From Dugong dugon (taxonomy: Eukaryota > Chordata > Mammalia > Sirenia > Dugongidae): a stretch of DNA of 64,000 nucleotides. Under the pieces are notes generated by a model. That model was not told the DNA's origin, did not search any database, and saw only the letters and a program-made list of their open reading frames with translations. The stretch covers positions 70,048,941 to 70,112,940 of the forward strand of contig CM057467.1 in assembly GCA_030035585.1 (NCBI GenBank). The letters are read 5' to 3'. This document shows positions 1 through 12,448 of the stretch, in pieces. Every line of letters begins with the position of its first letter. Position 1 is the stretch's first letter. The position numbers and the translations under genes were made by a program.

Positions 1-455
1 GAATAATGGCCCTCAAAGATGTCCAAGTCCTAATCCTCAGAACCTGGGAATATGTTACCTTACATGGCAAATGGACTTTGCAAGTGTGATTAAGTTAAGG
101 ATCTTGAGATGGGAAAATTATCCTGGATTATTAGGGTGAGTCTAACCTAATCACATGAGTCCTTAAAAAGAATCTTTCCTACCTGAGTTCAGAGTCAAAG
201 GAAGATGTGACTTCAGAAGAATGGTTAGAAAGATGAAAAGTTACTAGCTTTAAAGTAGGAGGAAGAGGGCCACGAGCTAAGGAATGTGGCACCATAGAGG
301 CTGGAAACAGCAGGGAAACAGAATTCCTCTAGAGCCTCCAGGAAGGAACATAACCCTGTATTGGAATTCTAACCTACAAAACAGTAATAAATTTGTAATG
401 CTTTAAGCTATTAAGTTTGTAGTACTTAGTTACAGCAGCAATTGGAAACAATTAT
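1..455 (+). mobile_element. MLT1-like MaLR LTR fragment
   Basis: The phrases AACCTGGGAATATGTTACC, GATTAAGTTAAGGATCTTGAG, GGGCCACGAGCTAAGGAATG and AATAAATTTGTAATGCTTTAAG follow the order of MLT1-type MaLR LTRs as I know them. The AATAAA signal near 388 is in place. The left end is cut by the window. Confidence 0.7.
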
Positions 456-537
456 TAACAGATGCACTATTACATTAATTACTAAACCAGTATCTGAAGT
501 ACCTTTTAAAGCTCTTGCCTAAGAACTTCTACTCATC

Positions 538-720
538 CAAAGACCCCATTAAAAAAGAAAAAGACAAGCTACAGACTGTAAGAAAATATTCACAAAAGAA
601 TCATATCCAGAAAATATGCAATACAAAATCAATAAGAAAAAGATGAACAACCCAATTTAAAAATAGGCAAGAGGCTTGCACAGGTATGTCACCAAAGATG
701 ATATACAAAGGGCCAATAAA
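538..720 (+). mobile_element. L1 fragment, ORF2 C-terminal region
   Basis: This matches the late ORF2 region of old mammalian L1 (around CCCAATTTAAAAATAGGC and the ACCAAAGATGATATACAAA motif). It is followed without a gap by a much earlier ORF2 segment at 721, so it is a separate or rearranged fragment. Confidence 0.65.
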
Positions 721-3531
721 CACTGACAGAATTGAAGGGAGAAATAGACACTTCTACAATAATAGTTGGAGACTTCAATATACCACTTTCAGTAATGGAC
801 AGAACATCTAGAAAGAAGATCAATAAGGAAATAGGATTTGAACAACACTAACCTAACACACATTATACTATAATACATGACCCAACAAAAGCACAATACA
901 CTTTCTTCTCTAGTGCACGGGGATCAGTCTCCAGGATAGACTATATGCTAGACAACAAAACAAGACTCAGTAAATTTAAAAAGACAAACCATACGAAGTA
1001 TTTTGTCTGACCACAATGGACTGAAACTAGAAATTAGTAACAAAAGGAATACTGTAAAACAAATGAGTGGAAATTAAGCAACATACTATTAAACAGCCAA
1101 CAGATCAAGAGAGAAATCAGAAAATACTTATAATTGAATGAAAATGGAAGTATAACATACCAAAACTTATGGGATGTAGCAAAGACAGTGCTCGGAGGAA
1201 AATTTATAGAAGTAAATGTCTATATTAAAAAAGCAGAAAGATCTTTAATCAGTAACCTAACTTCACAACTTGAGGAGCTAGAAAAAAACAGAAAACAAAC
1301 TAAATCCAAAGCTACCAGAAGGAAGGAAATAACAAAGATCAGAGTAGAAATAAATGAAATAGAGACTTTTTTAAAAAATCAACAAAGCCAGAAGTTAGCT
1401 TTTTACAAAAAAAATCAACAAAACTGACAAACTTTTAGCTAGACTGACAAAAAGAGAGAGAGAAAACAAATATCTAAAATCAGAAATAAAAGTGGGGACA
1501 TTATACCTGACCCTACAGAAATAAAAAGGCTCATAAGAGAATACTCTAAACAACTGTATGACAACAAATTAGATTACTTTGATGAAACAGATAAATTCCT
1601 AGAAACATATTAACTGTCTAAATTGACTCAAGAAGAAACAGACTCACAGTAAGTAAAACGACTGAATCAGCAATTAAAAGTCTCTCAACAACAACAACAA
1701 CAAAAAGTGTTGGACCAGAGAGCTTCAGTGAGGAATTCTACCAAATATTTATAGAAGTGACACCAATCTTTCTTAAACTCTTGCATAAAATAGAAGAGGT
1801 GGGAACACTTCCAAACTCATTATATAAGCTCAGCATTACCCCAAGACCAAAGCCAGACAAAGACACCACAATTAAAAGAAAACTACAGACCCTTATAAAT
1901 ATAGATGCAAAAATATTCAATAAAATACCAGCAAACCAAATCTAACATAAATCAAAAGTATTATACATCATGACAAAGCGGGATTACTCCAGGAACGCAA
2001 GGGTGGTTAAACATTAGAAAATCAATCAATATAATACACCACATTAATAGAACAAACAAAAAGAACCACATGATCACCTCAATCAATGCAAAAAAGGCAT
2101 TTGATAAAATCCAACACTTTTTTTTTTAATTATTTTTTTACTGTACTTTAGGTGAAGGTTTACAGAACATATAGTTTCTCATTAAATAGTCAGTACACAT
2201 ATTGTTTTATGATATTGGTTAACAATCCCACAACATGTCAACACTCTCCATTCTTGACCTTGGAGGACCTTTTTTTTTTTTTCTGGTGAAAATATACATA
2301 GCCAAAGATAGACCATTTCAAAATTTTCTACACGTGCAATTCAGTGAGGTGGATTAAGTTCTTCCAGTTGTGCTGCTATTCTCACTTTAGATAAAGGTTT
2401 ACAGAACAAAATAGTTTCTCATTAAACAGTTAGTATACGTATTGCCCTATGACAATGGTTAAGAACCCCACTACATGTAAACACTGTCCTTACTCAACCT
2501 TGGGTTCCCTATCACCAGCTTTCCTGTCCCCTTCTGCCTTCTAGTCCTTGTCCCTGGACTGCCGTGCCTCACTAGTCACGTTTTGTTTTATGAAGCTGTC
2601 CAATCCCCAGCTGAATCCTCCAATACCCTTTCTTGATAAAAACACTCAACAAGCTAGGAACACAAAGGAATTCCTAAATATGATAAAGGGCATTTATGAA
2701 AAACCCACAGCTAATATCGTAATCAGTGGAGAAAGACTGAGAGCATTTCCCTTAAGATCAGGAACAAGACAATGATGCCCACTTCTACCACTGCTATTCA
2801 ATATTGTACTGCCAGTTTTAGCCAAAGCAATTAGGCAAGAAAAAGAAATAAAAGGTATCCAAATTGGGAAAGAGGAAGTAAAACCAGCCCTTTTGCAGAT
2901 GATATGATCCTATATATAAAAAACCCCAAAGCATCTACAAGAAAGCTACTAGAGCTAATAAATGAATTCAGCAAAGTGGCAGAGTATGAGGTCAACACAC
3001 AAAAATCAGTTGAGTTTTTATACATCGGCAATCTGAAAATGAAATTTAAAAAAAAAAATCCATTTACAATAGCATATAAAAGAATAAAACACCTAGGAAT
3101 AAATTTAACCAGGGAGGTGACTTTTACACTGAGAACTCTAAAACGTTGCTGAAAGAAATTAAAGAACTCTAAATAAATGGAAGGACATTTTCTGCACATG
3201 GATTGGAAGACTTAGTATTGTTAAGATGTCAGGATTACCCAAAGCTATCTACAGATTCAACACAATCTTGATCAAAATTCCAACAGCCTTCTTTGCAGAA
3301 ATGGAAAAGCCCATCCTCATATTACTCTGGAACTGCAAGGGGTCCTGAATAGCCAAAGCAATCTTGAAAAAGAACAAAGTAGAAGGACTCACACTTCCTA
3401 ATTTCAAAATGTACTATAAATCTACAGTAATCAAAACAGTCTCGTATTGGTATAATGGTATACATATAAACCAATGGAACAGAATTGAGAGTCCAGAAAT
3501 AAGCCCATACATCCATAGTCAATGGATTTAA
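721..3531 (+). pseudogene. Old L1 ORF2, endonuclease to reverse transcriptase, broken and interrupted
   Basis: Translated pieces follow L1 ORF2 order: the GDFN-like endonuclease segment near 765, the SDHNG-like segment near 1005, the linker at 1134-1427 ([17 protein letters not shown]), the RT finger/palm at 1757-2115, then after an insertion the [13 protein letters not shown] segment at 2700, a FADD-like segment near 2895 and the thumb region to 3530. There are many stops and frameshifts. The element is interrupted at 2119-2627 and again at about 3532 by a full-length L1 on the other strand, and resumes at 11686. It cannot encode an active protein. Confidence 0.85.
2119..2627 (-). mobile_element. 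Nested LINE 3' ends inside the old L1 ORF2
   Basis: Three pieces sit in a row: a minus-strand L1 3' UTR (2119-2270), the 3' end of a second LINE-like family (about 2271-2384, containing GAAAATATACATAGCC), and another minus-strand L1 3' UTR (about 2385-2620). The host reading frame is cut at CCAACAC (2112-2118) and resumes at about CCAATAC, a possible short target duplication. Confidence 0.7.
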
Positions 3532-4544
3532 AAAAAAAAAAATTATTGTGCCTTAGGGGAATGTTTACAGAGCAAATTAGTTTCCCATTCAAAAATTTAT
3601 ACACAAACTGTTTCATACCATTGGTTGTAATCCCCACAATGTGTCAGCACTCTTTCCCTTTCCACTCCGGTTCCCCATTTCAATTCCTCCAGTTTTCCTA
3701 TCCCTTCCTACCTTCTTGTCTTTGCTTTCAGACAGATGTTGCCCGTTTGGTCTCATATACTTGATTGAACTAAGAAGCACATTCCTCATGTGTGTTATTG
3801 TTTGTTTTAGAGGTCTGTCTAATCTTTGGCTGAAAGATGAACTCTGGAAGAGGCTTCAGTTCTGAGTTATAAGGGTGACCAGGAGCCACAGTCCTGGGGG
3901 TTCCTCCAGTCTGTCAGACCAATAAGTTTGGTCTCTTCTGTGAATTTGAATTTTGTTCTGTATTTTTTTTCCGCTCTGTCCGGGACCCTTTATTGTGATC
4001 TCTATCAAGAGCGGTTGGTGGTGGTGGCCGGCACCACCTAGTTCTTTTGGGCTCAAGCTGGTGAAGGCTGTGGTTCGTATCATCCATTAGTCCTTCGGAC
4101 TAATATTTTCCGTGTGTCTTTGGTTTTCTTCATTCTCCTTTGCTCTGGGCGGGATGGGACCAACAGATGGCTGCTCACAAGCTTTTAAGACTCCAGATGC
4201 TACTCACCAATTTAGGATGTAGAACATTTTCTTTATGAACTATGTTATGTCAAGTGATCTAGATGTCCCCCAAGGCCATGGTCCCCAGCTCTCAGCCCCA
4301 GTAACTAGACTCCTCAAGACATTTGGATGTGTCTAGGAAGCTTCTATTACTGCACCCCCTTTGCGCTCTATTGTATATATGAATATATATGCTGTACATA
4401 CAAATGTGTATGTAAAAATATCCACAGCCTAACCTCTATATGCACAAGTATAGTGCTATACACCCTCCTCCTATTCAGCATATGTATCTGCTTGTAAGTT
4501 ATTTGCTTTTACTGTATATGCTATAGTATTTACTGTTGTTGCCT

Positions 4545-4562
4545 CCCCACCCCCCCCCCCAA
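4545..4562. repeat. C-rich homopolymer tract
   Basis: A run of C interrupted by one A lies within the L1 3' UTR. Confidence 0.7.
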
Positions 4563-4789
4563 ACCCATGTACTCCTCTAAGTGTCTTCCTTTGCCTTGGC
4601 CAAGTTGTTCTGACTTCCCCCATACTGTGTATTGTCTTCCCCTTCACCATAGTTAACACTTGCCTACTATGTAGTCAGTGATTTGCCCTCCCCGTCCCTC
4701 CCTTCCCCCATAACCATCAAAGATTGCTTCTGTGTGTAAACTATTTCTTGAGTTTTTATAACAGTGGTCTCATACAATATTCGTCCTTT

Positions 4790-7700
4790 TGTGATTGACT
4801 TACTTCACTTAGCATAATGCTCTCCAGATTCATCCATGTTGTGAGATGTTTCCTGGATTCATCATTGTCCTTTATTGCTGTGTAGTATTCCATTGTGTGT
4901 ATGTACCCTAATTTGTTCATCTATTCATCTGTTGTTGAACATTTAGGTTGTTTCCATCTTTTGGCTATTGTGAATAATGCTGCAGTGAACATGGGTATGC
5001 ATATGTCTATTTGACAGCTATTTCTCTAGTATATATTTCTAGGAGTGGGACTGCTGGATCATATGGTATTACTAAGGTTCTCACTTTTTTAAGGAGGTGC
5101 CATGTCATTTTCCACAGTGGTTGTACCATTTCACATTCCCACCAGCAATGTATGAGAGTTCCAATCTCCCCACACCTCACCAGCATTTACTGTTTTCTGA
5201 ATTTTTGATCAGTGCCATTCTTACAGAGGTGAGATGGTATCTCACTGTGGTTTTGATTTGCATCTCTCTAATGGCTAATGGGAGCTCTGGTGGTGGAATG
5301 GTTAAGAGCTATGGCTGCTAACCAAAAGGCTGGCAGTTCGAATCCACCAGCCACTCCACAGAAACCCTATGAGGCAGTTCTACTCTGTCCTATAGGGTTG
5401 CTATGAGTCAGAATTGACACGATGGCAACAGGTTTGGTTTATTTTTTTTAATGGCTAATGATCACGAGCACCTTTTCTTGTCAGCTGTCTGAATGTCCTC
5501 TTTGGTGAAGTGTCTGTTTGTGTCCTTTGCCCATTTTGTGACTTGGCTGCTTGTCTTTTTATTGTTGAGTTGTTGAAGTTTTCTGTGTATTTTAGAGATT
5601 AAACCTTTATCAGATATGCCACTGCCAAAGATTTTTTCCCAGTCTGTAGGTTCTCTTTTTACTCTGTTGGAAAAGTCTTTTGATGAGCATAAACATTTAA
5701 TTTTTAAGAGGTCCCAGTTATCTAGTTTATCTTCTGGAGTGTGTACATTTTTAGTTACGCTTGATATTCTATTTGCGCCATAAATTAGGGCCCCTAGCAT
5801 TGTCCTTATGTTATCTTTCATGAACTTAATAGTTTTAGGTTTTACATTTTGGTCTTTGATCCACTTTGAGTTAGTTTTTGTGTATGGGGAGAGGTATGGA
5901 TCCTGTTTCACTTTTCTGCAAATGGATATTCAGTTTTGCATTTGTTGAAGAGACTATCTTTTCCCCATTTAATGGATTTTGACCCTTTGTTGAAGATCAA
6001 GTGTCTATAGGTGGATGGACTTATTTCTGGGTTCTCAATTCTGTTCCACTGGTCTGTGTGTCTGTCATTGTACAAGTACCGGGCTGTTTTGAATACCTTA
6101 GCTGTATAGTATGTTCTGAAATTGGGCAGTGTGGGGCCTCCTACTTTGTTCTTTCTCAGCAATGTTTTACTTCTCCAGGGCCTCTTTCCTTTCCATATAA
6201 AGTTGGTGATTAGTTTTTCCATCTCATTAAAGAATGTTGTTGGAATCTGGATAGGGATTGCATTGTATCTATAGATTGCTTTGGGTAGTGCTGACATTTG
6301 CAAAATGTTAAGTCTTCCTATCCATGAGCATATATATTTTTCCATTTATGAAGGTCTCTTTTGGTTTCCTGCAACAGTGTTTTGTAGTTTTCTTTGTATA
6401 AGTCTTTTACGTTCCTAGTTAGTTTACTCCTAAGTATTTTATCTTTTGGGGGGCTATTGTAAATTGTATTGTTTTCCTGATTTCCTTTTTGGAGTTCTCT
6501 CTGTTAGTGTAGAGGAATCTGACTGATTTTGCATGTTGATCTTGTACCCTACCACTTTGCTGAATTCCTCTGTTAGTTCAGTGGCCTTCTTGTGGATTCT
6601 CTGGGATTTTCTATGCATATGATCACATCATCTGCGAATAGGGATAGTCTTACTTTTTCCTTACCAATTTGAATGTCCTTTATTTCCCTTTCTTGTCTTA
6701 CTGCTCTAGCTAGGACTTCCACTACAGTGTTGAATAAGGGTGGTGTAATAAAGGGCATCCTTATCTGGTTCCTGTTCTCAGGAAGAATGCTTTCAGTCTC
6801 TCCATTGAGAATAATGTTGGCTGTTGGTTTTGTGTATATGCCCTTAATTATGTTGAGGAATTTCCCTTCTATTCCTATTTTGTTCAGTTTTTATCAGGAA
6901 TGAGTGTTGGACTTTATCAAATGCCTTTTCTGCATCGACTGAGATGATCATGTGATTCTTTTCCTCTGTTTTATTTACGTGGTGGACTATGTTGATTGAT
7001 TTTCTAATGTTGAACCATCCTTGCATACCAGGTATGAATCCCACTTGGTTACGATGTATTGTTTTTTTGATATGCTGTTGGATCCTATTGGCTAGAATTT
7101 TGTTGAGAAAACCTGTCTCAATGTTCATGAGTGATACTGGTCTATAATTTTCTTTTCTAGCGGTGCCTTTGCCTGGCTTTGGTATCAGGGTTATGCCGGC
7201 TTCACAGAATGAATTCAGAAATATTTCTTCCTTTCCTATATTCTGGAATATTTTAAGTAGTATTGGTGTCAACTTTTCTTTGAATGTTTGATAGATTTCT
7301 CCAGTGAAACTGTCTGGGCCAGGACTTTTTTATGTTGGTATTTTTTTTTATGACCTGTTCAATTTCTTCTCTCATTATGGGTCTGTTCAGATTTTTTACT
7401 TCAGTTTGTGTTAGGTAGGTAGGTAGTGTGTTTCTAGGAATCCATCCATTTCCTCTAGGTTTTCAAATTTGTTGGGAATATAATTTTTCACAGTATTCTG
7501 TTATGATCCTTTTTATTTCGGTTGGTTCTGTTGTGATGTTGTCCGTCACATTTCTTATCTGGGTTATCTGCATCTTCTCTTTTTTTTATTTTATCAGTTT
7601 GGCTGGTGGTTTGTTGATTTTATTGATCCTTTCAAAGAACCAGTTTCTAGTCTTGTTGATTGTTTCAACTGTTTTTCTGTTTTATTTATTTCTGCTCTAA

Positions 7701-8728
7701 TCTTTACTATTTCCTTTCTTCTAGTGGCTGTGGGCTTCTTTTGCTGCTCTTTTTCTATCTTCGAGTTGTAGGGTTAAGGTACTGATTTTGGCCCTTTCTT
7801 CTTTTTTGATGCGTGCGTTTATTGCTATAAATTGGCCTCTGAGCGCTGCTTTTCCTGTGTCCCAAAGGTTTGGTATGTTGTATTTTCATTCTTGTTTGAT
7901 TCTAGGAATTTTTTAAATTTCATTTTTAATTTCTTCTATTATCCAGTGGTTTTTAAGCATGGTGTTGTTCAGTTTCCAAGTATTTGATTTTTTTTTTTTC
8001 CTTGTTCTTCCTGTTACTGATTTCTGATTTTACAGCACTGTGGTCTGAGAAGATGCTTTGTATTATTTCGATACTTCTGAATTTATGGAGGCTTACTTTG
8101 TGGCCTAGTGTATGGTCTATTCTAGAGAATGATCCATGTGCATTGGAGAAAAATGTGTACTGCACTGCTGTTGGGTGGAGTGTTCTGTGTATGTCCAAGA
8201 GGTTAAGTTGGGTAATTGTGTTATTTAGATCTTCTGTAGCTTTGTTGTGTTTCTTTCTAGTTATTCTGTCCATCATTGAAATTAGTGTGTTATAGTCTTC
8301 TACTATTACTGCAGAACTGTCGATTTCTGTTTTCATTTCTGTTAGGGTTTGTTTTAAGTATTTTGGAGCTCTGTCACTGGGTGCCTATATATTTATTATG
8401 GTTATGTCCTCTTGGTGGATTGATCCCTTAATCATTATATAATGTCCTTCCTTGTCTCTTATGATGAAGTTTGATTTAAAGTCTATTTTATCAGAGATTA
8501 ATATTGCCACTCCTGCTCTTTTTTGGTTACTGCTTGCTTGCTACATTTTTTTTCCATCCTTTCATTTTGAATCTATGTCTTTGCATTAAGGTGCGTCTTT
8601 TGTAAGCAACATATTGGTGGGTCATTTTTTTTTTTAATCCATTCTGCCACTCTCTGTCTCTTGACTGGTGCATTTAACTTGTTTACATTCAGGGTGATTA
8701 TCAACAGATATGAATTTACTGCTGTCAT
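4790..8728 (-). pseudogene. L1 ORF2 (endonuclease/reverse transcriptase), inactivated
   Basis: The likely start codon is the complement of 8726-8728. Segments in order: start region with NVNKLNAPVKRQRVAEW-like sequence (8573-8818), endonuclease with IYRTLHP-like and SDHSA motifs (7953-8336), RT palm (6844-7272, [17 protein letters not shown]), the catalytic FADD at 6627-6638 still readable, thumb and connection (5908-6345), and the C-terminal region (5462-5911). Stops and frameshifts separate these blocks and an AfroSINE splits the C-terminal part. The native protein would be about 1275 residues; none is intact here. Confidence 0.87.
5281..5448 (+). mobile_element. AfroSINE, short form, with 12-bp target duplication
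   Basis: It begins GGAGCTCTGGTGG, contains the B-box AGTTCGAATCC near 5335, and ends in a GGTTTGGTTT tail with T's. TAATGGCTAATG occurs directly before (5269-5280) and after (5449-5460), an exact target duplication inside the minus-strand L1. Confidence 0.95.
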
Positions 8729-9149
8729 TTTGTTATGCTTTTTTGTGTGTGGCACTGACAGTTTCTTTGTTCTGCTTAATTTTCTATGTTGAGCTCTTTT
8801 TTCACGGTATCTTTTCACTTCCTTTGATTTTGTTTTTTGTGTTTACTGAGTCTTTTTTATTTTCTTCTTTATTTTTGGTGAGTAGGTTTGTTCTCTTTGT
8901 GATTACTGTGAGGTTTACATTTGTCATCTTATATTTAAAACAGTCTGTTATTTTTAGATATTGCTTTGACATCCTCTCCTTATGGAAGTTCTGTCACTAC
9001 GCCATTCGTTCTCCTCTGTTTTTTGAAGTTGTTGTTGATTTCAGATTGACATCTCCAGTTCCCTGTTTTTGTTTCTGTACCTTTATTTTACTTTTCAGAT
9101 TTCTCTATCTGGGTTGGCATCTTGGTGACGCTGTCATGTGGCTTGCTCT

Positions 9150-10480
9150 CAGGTTGTTGTCTGCTGTCACTGGTTCTCTATCCGAAGGACTTCCTTTAAT
9201 ATTTCTTGAAAGGATGGTATGGTTTTTACAAATTTTCTTAATTTCTATTTATCTGGGAATGTCCTAATTTCATCACTGTATTTGAGAGAAAATTTTTCTG
9301 GGCATATTATTCTTGGTTGGCAATTGTTTTCTTTCACAGTTTTATATATGTCATACCATTGTCCTCCTGCCTGGATGGACTCTGCTGAGAAATCAGAGCT
9401 TAGTCTTATTGGAATCACTTTGTAGGTGATATTCTGTCTTTCCTGAGCTGCTCTCAGAATTCTTTATCTTTGACTTCGAAAGTTTGATTATAGTCTTAGT
9501 GACTTTCTTTTGGGGTCTATCCTGTATGGTGTTTTATTAAAGCCATGATGTTTTCAATTGCCTAATATGCATGCAAAAGTTGGATGATGAATAAGGAAGA
9601 CCAAAGAACAACTGACACCTCTGAACTGTGGTGTTGGCAAAGAATATGGAATATACCATGGACCACCAAAAGAATGAACAAATTTGTCCTGGAACAAGTA
9701 CAACCAGAATGCTCCTTAGAAGCAAGGATGGCAAGATTATGTCTCACATACTTTAGACACGTCATCAGGAGGGATCAGTCCCTACAGAAGGACATCATGC
9801 TTGGTAAAGCTGAGGGTCAGAAAAACGAGGAAGACCTCAACAAGATGGACTGACACTGTGGCTGCAACAGTGGGCTCGACTGGATGGCACCTAACAATAA
9901 CAACAACCTGTATGAGGATCATCAAGCTTCTTGGATGGAAATTTTCTCGTCTTTTATGACACTGGCAAAGTTTTCTTCTAAAAAATCTTAAAAAATTCTC
10001 TCTGTGCTCTTTTTTGTTTCTTCCTGTTCTGGGATTCCCATCATATATAAATTATTCCTCTTCATAGTGTCCCACATAATTCTCAGTCTTTCTTCATTTT
10101 TTTTATCATCTTTTTAATAATTGTTTCTGAAACTAATTGGTATCAAGGGATTTATCCTCTATTTCGCTAATTCTTTCTTCCATTGTTTCAATTCTACTTC
10201 TACATCCTTCCATTGAGTTATTTCTGATATTTCACTGTTAATTGTCCATATTTCTAGTTGCCATTTTTTATGATTTCTAATTATCTATTTGATTTGTCGT
10301 TTTTTGTGTTGTTTTCCTGAATTCTTCTAGGGTTTTGTCTGTGTTTTCCTTAATCTCCTTGAGGACCCTGTACATAAGCCTTCTGAATTCCTTAACAGGC
10401 AGTTCCATTACCATCTCTTACTCAGGAAGATGTTCAGTCTCTTTATTCTAGTCATTTGGTTGACTCATCTTGTTTCTTTG
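9150..10480 (-). pseudogene. L1 ORF1 (RNA-binding protein) remnant
   Basis: On the minus strand the C-terminal domain can be seen around 9205-9290 (a translation close to EIRTFPDK), upstream of ORF2 as expected. The N-terminal part, rich in coiled-coil-like codons, reaches to about 10480. A BovB/RTE fragment at 9529-9906 interrupts it. Exact limits are not visible. Confidence 0.6.
9529..9906 (+). mobile_element. BovB/RTE LINE 3' fragment with 8-bp target duplication
   Basis: The 9584-9853 reading frame encodes the C-terminal part of a BovB-type ORF2 (ELWCWQRIWNIPWTTKRMN, then EARMARLCLTYFRHVIRR, then a KDIMLGKAEG motif). After it comes the characteristic RTE tail GGATGGCACCTAACAATAAC. CCTGTATG flanks it at 9521-9528 and 9907-9914, and the L1 sequence around it joins cleanly if the insert is removed. 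The element is heavily 5'-truncated. Confidence 0.9.
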
Positions 10481-10837
10481 TATGATTTGATATTTTCTGC
10501 TGTCTCCAAGGCATTAAGGTGTTTTATTTATGATTTTGTGTTGTTTTATCAGAGTAGGTGGGTCGGGTATGCTTTGGTGATCGCTTGTCTAGCAGCACAG
10601 GGGTGTTCACTTCCTGCCCCCATTGAACAGGGCAATGGCAGGCAGGGCAAGCTCTCGTTGCTATTCACTGTACATGTGAGAGGGCTCAAAGTATACCGGG
10701 TGGGCACTATCTGGTGATAGGGGAATGCTCAGAGTTGCTCACCAGGTGGGTAGGCAGCAGAAAAGGAGCAAGGAGGGCATCTGGGGGGTACTGAGGCAAT
10801 CCCTCCATGGGGGGAGGGGTCAGCCAGTGCACCCGCA

Positions 10838-11133
10838 AGCACTCTCCCCAGTAGGGGAGGGTCGGGGTGGGTGGCCAGGGTCTCATATAGGTGCTCTCTT
10901 TGATGGGACTGGTGTGGGGTGGATGGCTAGGAGTCACGCAGGAGCTCTCCTGGGCAGGAGAGGGGCAAGATGAGTGGCCGTGGGCTACTCAGGCGCTCTC
11001 TCAGGGGGAAGGGCAGGGTGGAAGGTCAAGTATCACACAGGTGCTCTCCCAGATGGGGGAGGGGCAGGGTGGGCGGCCAGGAGTTGCATAAGCACTCTCC
11101 CTGGTGGGGGAGGAGCACGGCAGGCAGCTGGGA
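10838..11133. repeat. Minisatellite of about 51 bp units in the L1 5' UTR
   Basis: About six degenerate copies of a GC-rich unit (GTGCTCTCCCAGATGGGGG ... GGCCAGGAGTCACAC) follow one another, starting near 10838, 10890, 10941, 10992, 11040 and 11091. The spacing is about 48-52 bp. Confidence 0.8.
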
Positions 11134-11685
11134 AAGGGAGGAGAGAAAAAAGAAAAAAAAAAGGATGTGGGGGTTTGTCTATTGCTCCGTGCTCACCACC
11201 CACTCTACTGGTTAGGTACCGCTGCTGGAGTGTCGCCCTATCTCTGGGTTCTGGCTCCCTCCCTGCTCTATGTATGTCAGGATCACTGAAGCACTCGTCC
11301 TCCTTCCTGTACTTTCCCTCCTTAGTTCCAGTTCATGTCCTCCTCACCTTACTTCACTCTGGGTATGTCGACACAGTTTCTCTGTCTCCTACTGGGAGTT
11401 CTATGTTGTCGTCTTCCTGTGCTCCTCACCCAGGGTTGCTGCTGGCTTTGTCTCAAAATGGCTCCACTGTGCTGTGCTATGCTGTCTACTCTGTATCTCT
11501 CCCCATTTGCTGCTGTTATTCAGTTTCTTTTTTCCAGTCAGTGTTTGATCTAATTCTATATTCTTTCATTTGATGCTCAGGGTTCCAGGGTTGTCATCTG
11601 CATCTGTTTCACTTTGTTTCTCGGGTGTCTGCTGTAAGAGAGATGGTATGGGGTGTCTGACTAGGCTGCCATCTTGAATCCTACC

Positions 11686-12448
11686 AAATGATTTGTGACA
11701 AGGGTGCCAAATCCATTCAATGGGTAAAGAATAGTCTCTTCAATAAATGGTGCTGGGACAACTGGACTTGCACATGCAGAAGTTATGAAGCTGAACAGAA
11801 CCTCATACCATATAGAAAAGTTAACTCAAAATGGATCAATGACCTAAGTGTAAGAACTAAAACCATAAAATTCTTAGAACAAAACACAGGGGAACAGATA
11901 GTGGTGATGCTTGTACAATATGGTAAATTTAATTAATATCACTAAATTGTACACATGAAAGAGGCTGAAAAGGCAACTGTGTTGTTATATATTTTTTTAC
12001 CATAATAAAATAAGAATGTCCACAGAAACTTTATTCATAAAAAAACTAAAAACAATCCAAATATCTATTAACAAGAAAATGGGTAAATAAATTGTATTAT
12101 ATTCACATAATGGAATATTACACAGCAGTAAAAAGAATCAACTACTGATATAAACAACACAGATGAATCTAAAAAACATATCAAGCAAAGGAAACCAGAT
12201 GCAAGAATATATATTATTCCATTTATATGGAAGAACATACTAATTAATCTTTGGGATAGAAGTAAGAATAGTGTTTATCTTTTTGGAGATGCATGGACCT
12301 GGAAGGGGCACGGGGGAACTTCTTGAGATGATAGTAATTTTCTGTATCTTGATCTGAGTGGTGGTTACCTACATAAAATCACATTGAGCTGTATATACTT
12401 AAAATTTGTGTGTCTTCCTGTATGCAAAATACATCTCAATTTAAAAAA
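11686..12448 (+). mobile_element. 3' parts of old L1 elements
   Basis: 11688-11936 continues the ORF2 that broke off at 3530 (SLFNKWCWDNWTCTCRS, then KTIKFLEQ). 11905-12015 looks like an L1M 3' UTR (CTAAATTGTACACATGAAA). 12060-12448 resembles a second L1M 3' end (GATCTGAGTGGTGGTTACC, then CTGTATATACTTAAAATTTG) closing with an A-rich stretch. Confidence 0.75.

Larger units (their letters stand above)
3533..11680 (-). mobile_element. Near full-length L1 (afrotherian), minus strand
   Basis: On the minus strand the element begins near 11680 with a GATTCAAGATGGC leader. It continues through a GC-rich 5' UTR with tandem repeats, degraded ORF1, ORF2 and a 3' UTR ending near 3533. It interrupts an older plus-strand L1: that ORF2 stops near 3530 (CCATACATCCATAG) and continues at 11686 (TGTGACAAGGGTGCC). 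CAATGGATTT on the left and CAAATGATTT on the right may be a diverged target duplication. An AfroSINE (5281) and a BovB/RTE piece (9529) inserted later. It lies in the same orientation as ACER3. Confidence 0.88.

Noticed and set aside
8710-9267. 185-codon open frame on the plus strand
   Set aside because: It is the reverse of the L1 ORF1 to ORF2 junction; a T-rich strand gives a hydrophobic chance frame.
10974-11573. 199-codon open frame
   Set aside because: It runs through the L1 5' UTR minisatellite on the strand opposite to the L1; low-complexity Gly/Arg/Ser translation.
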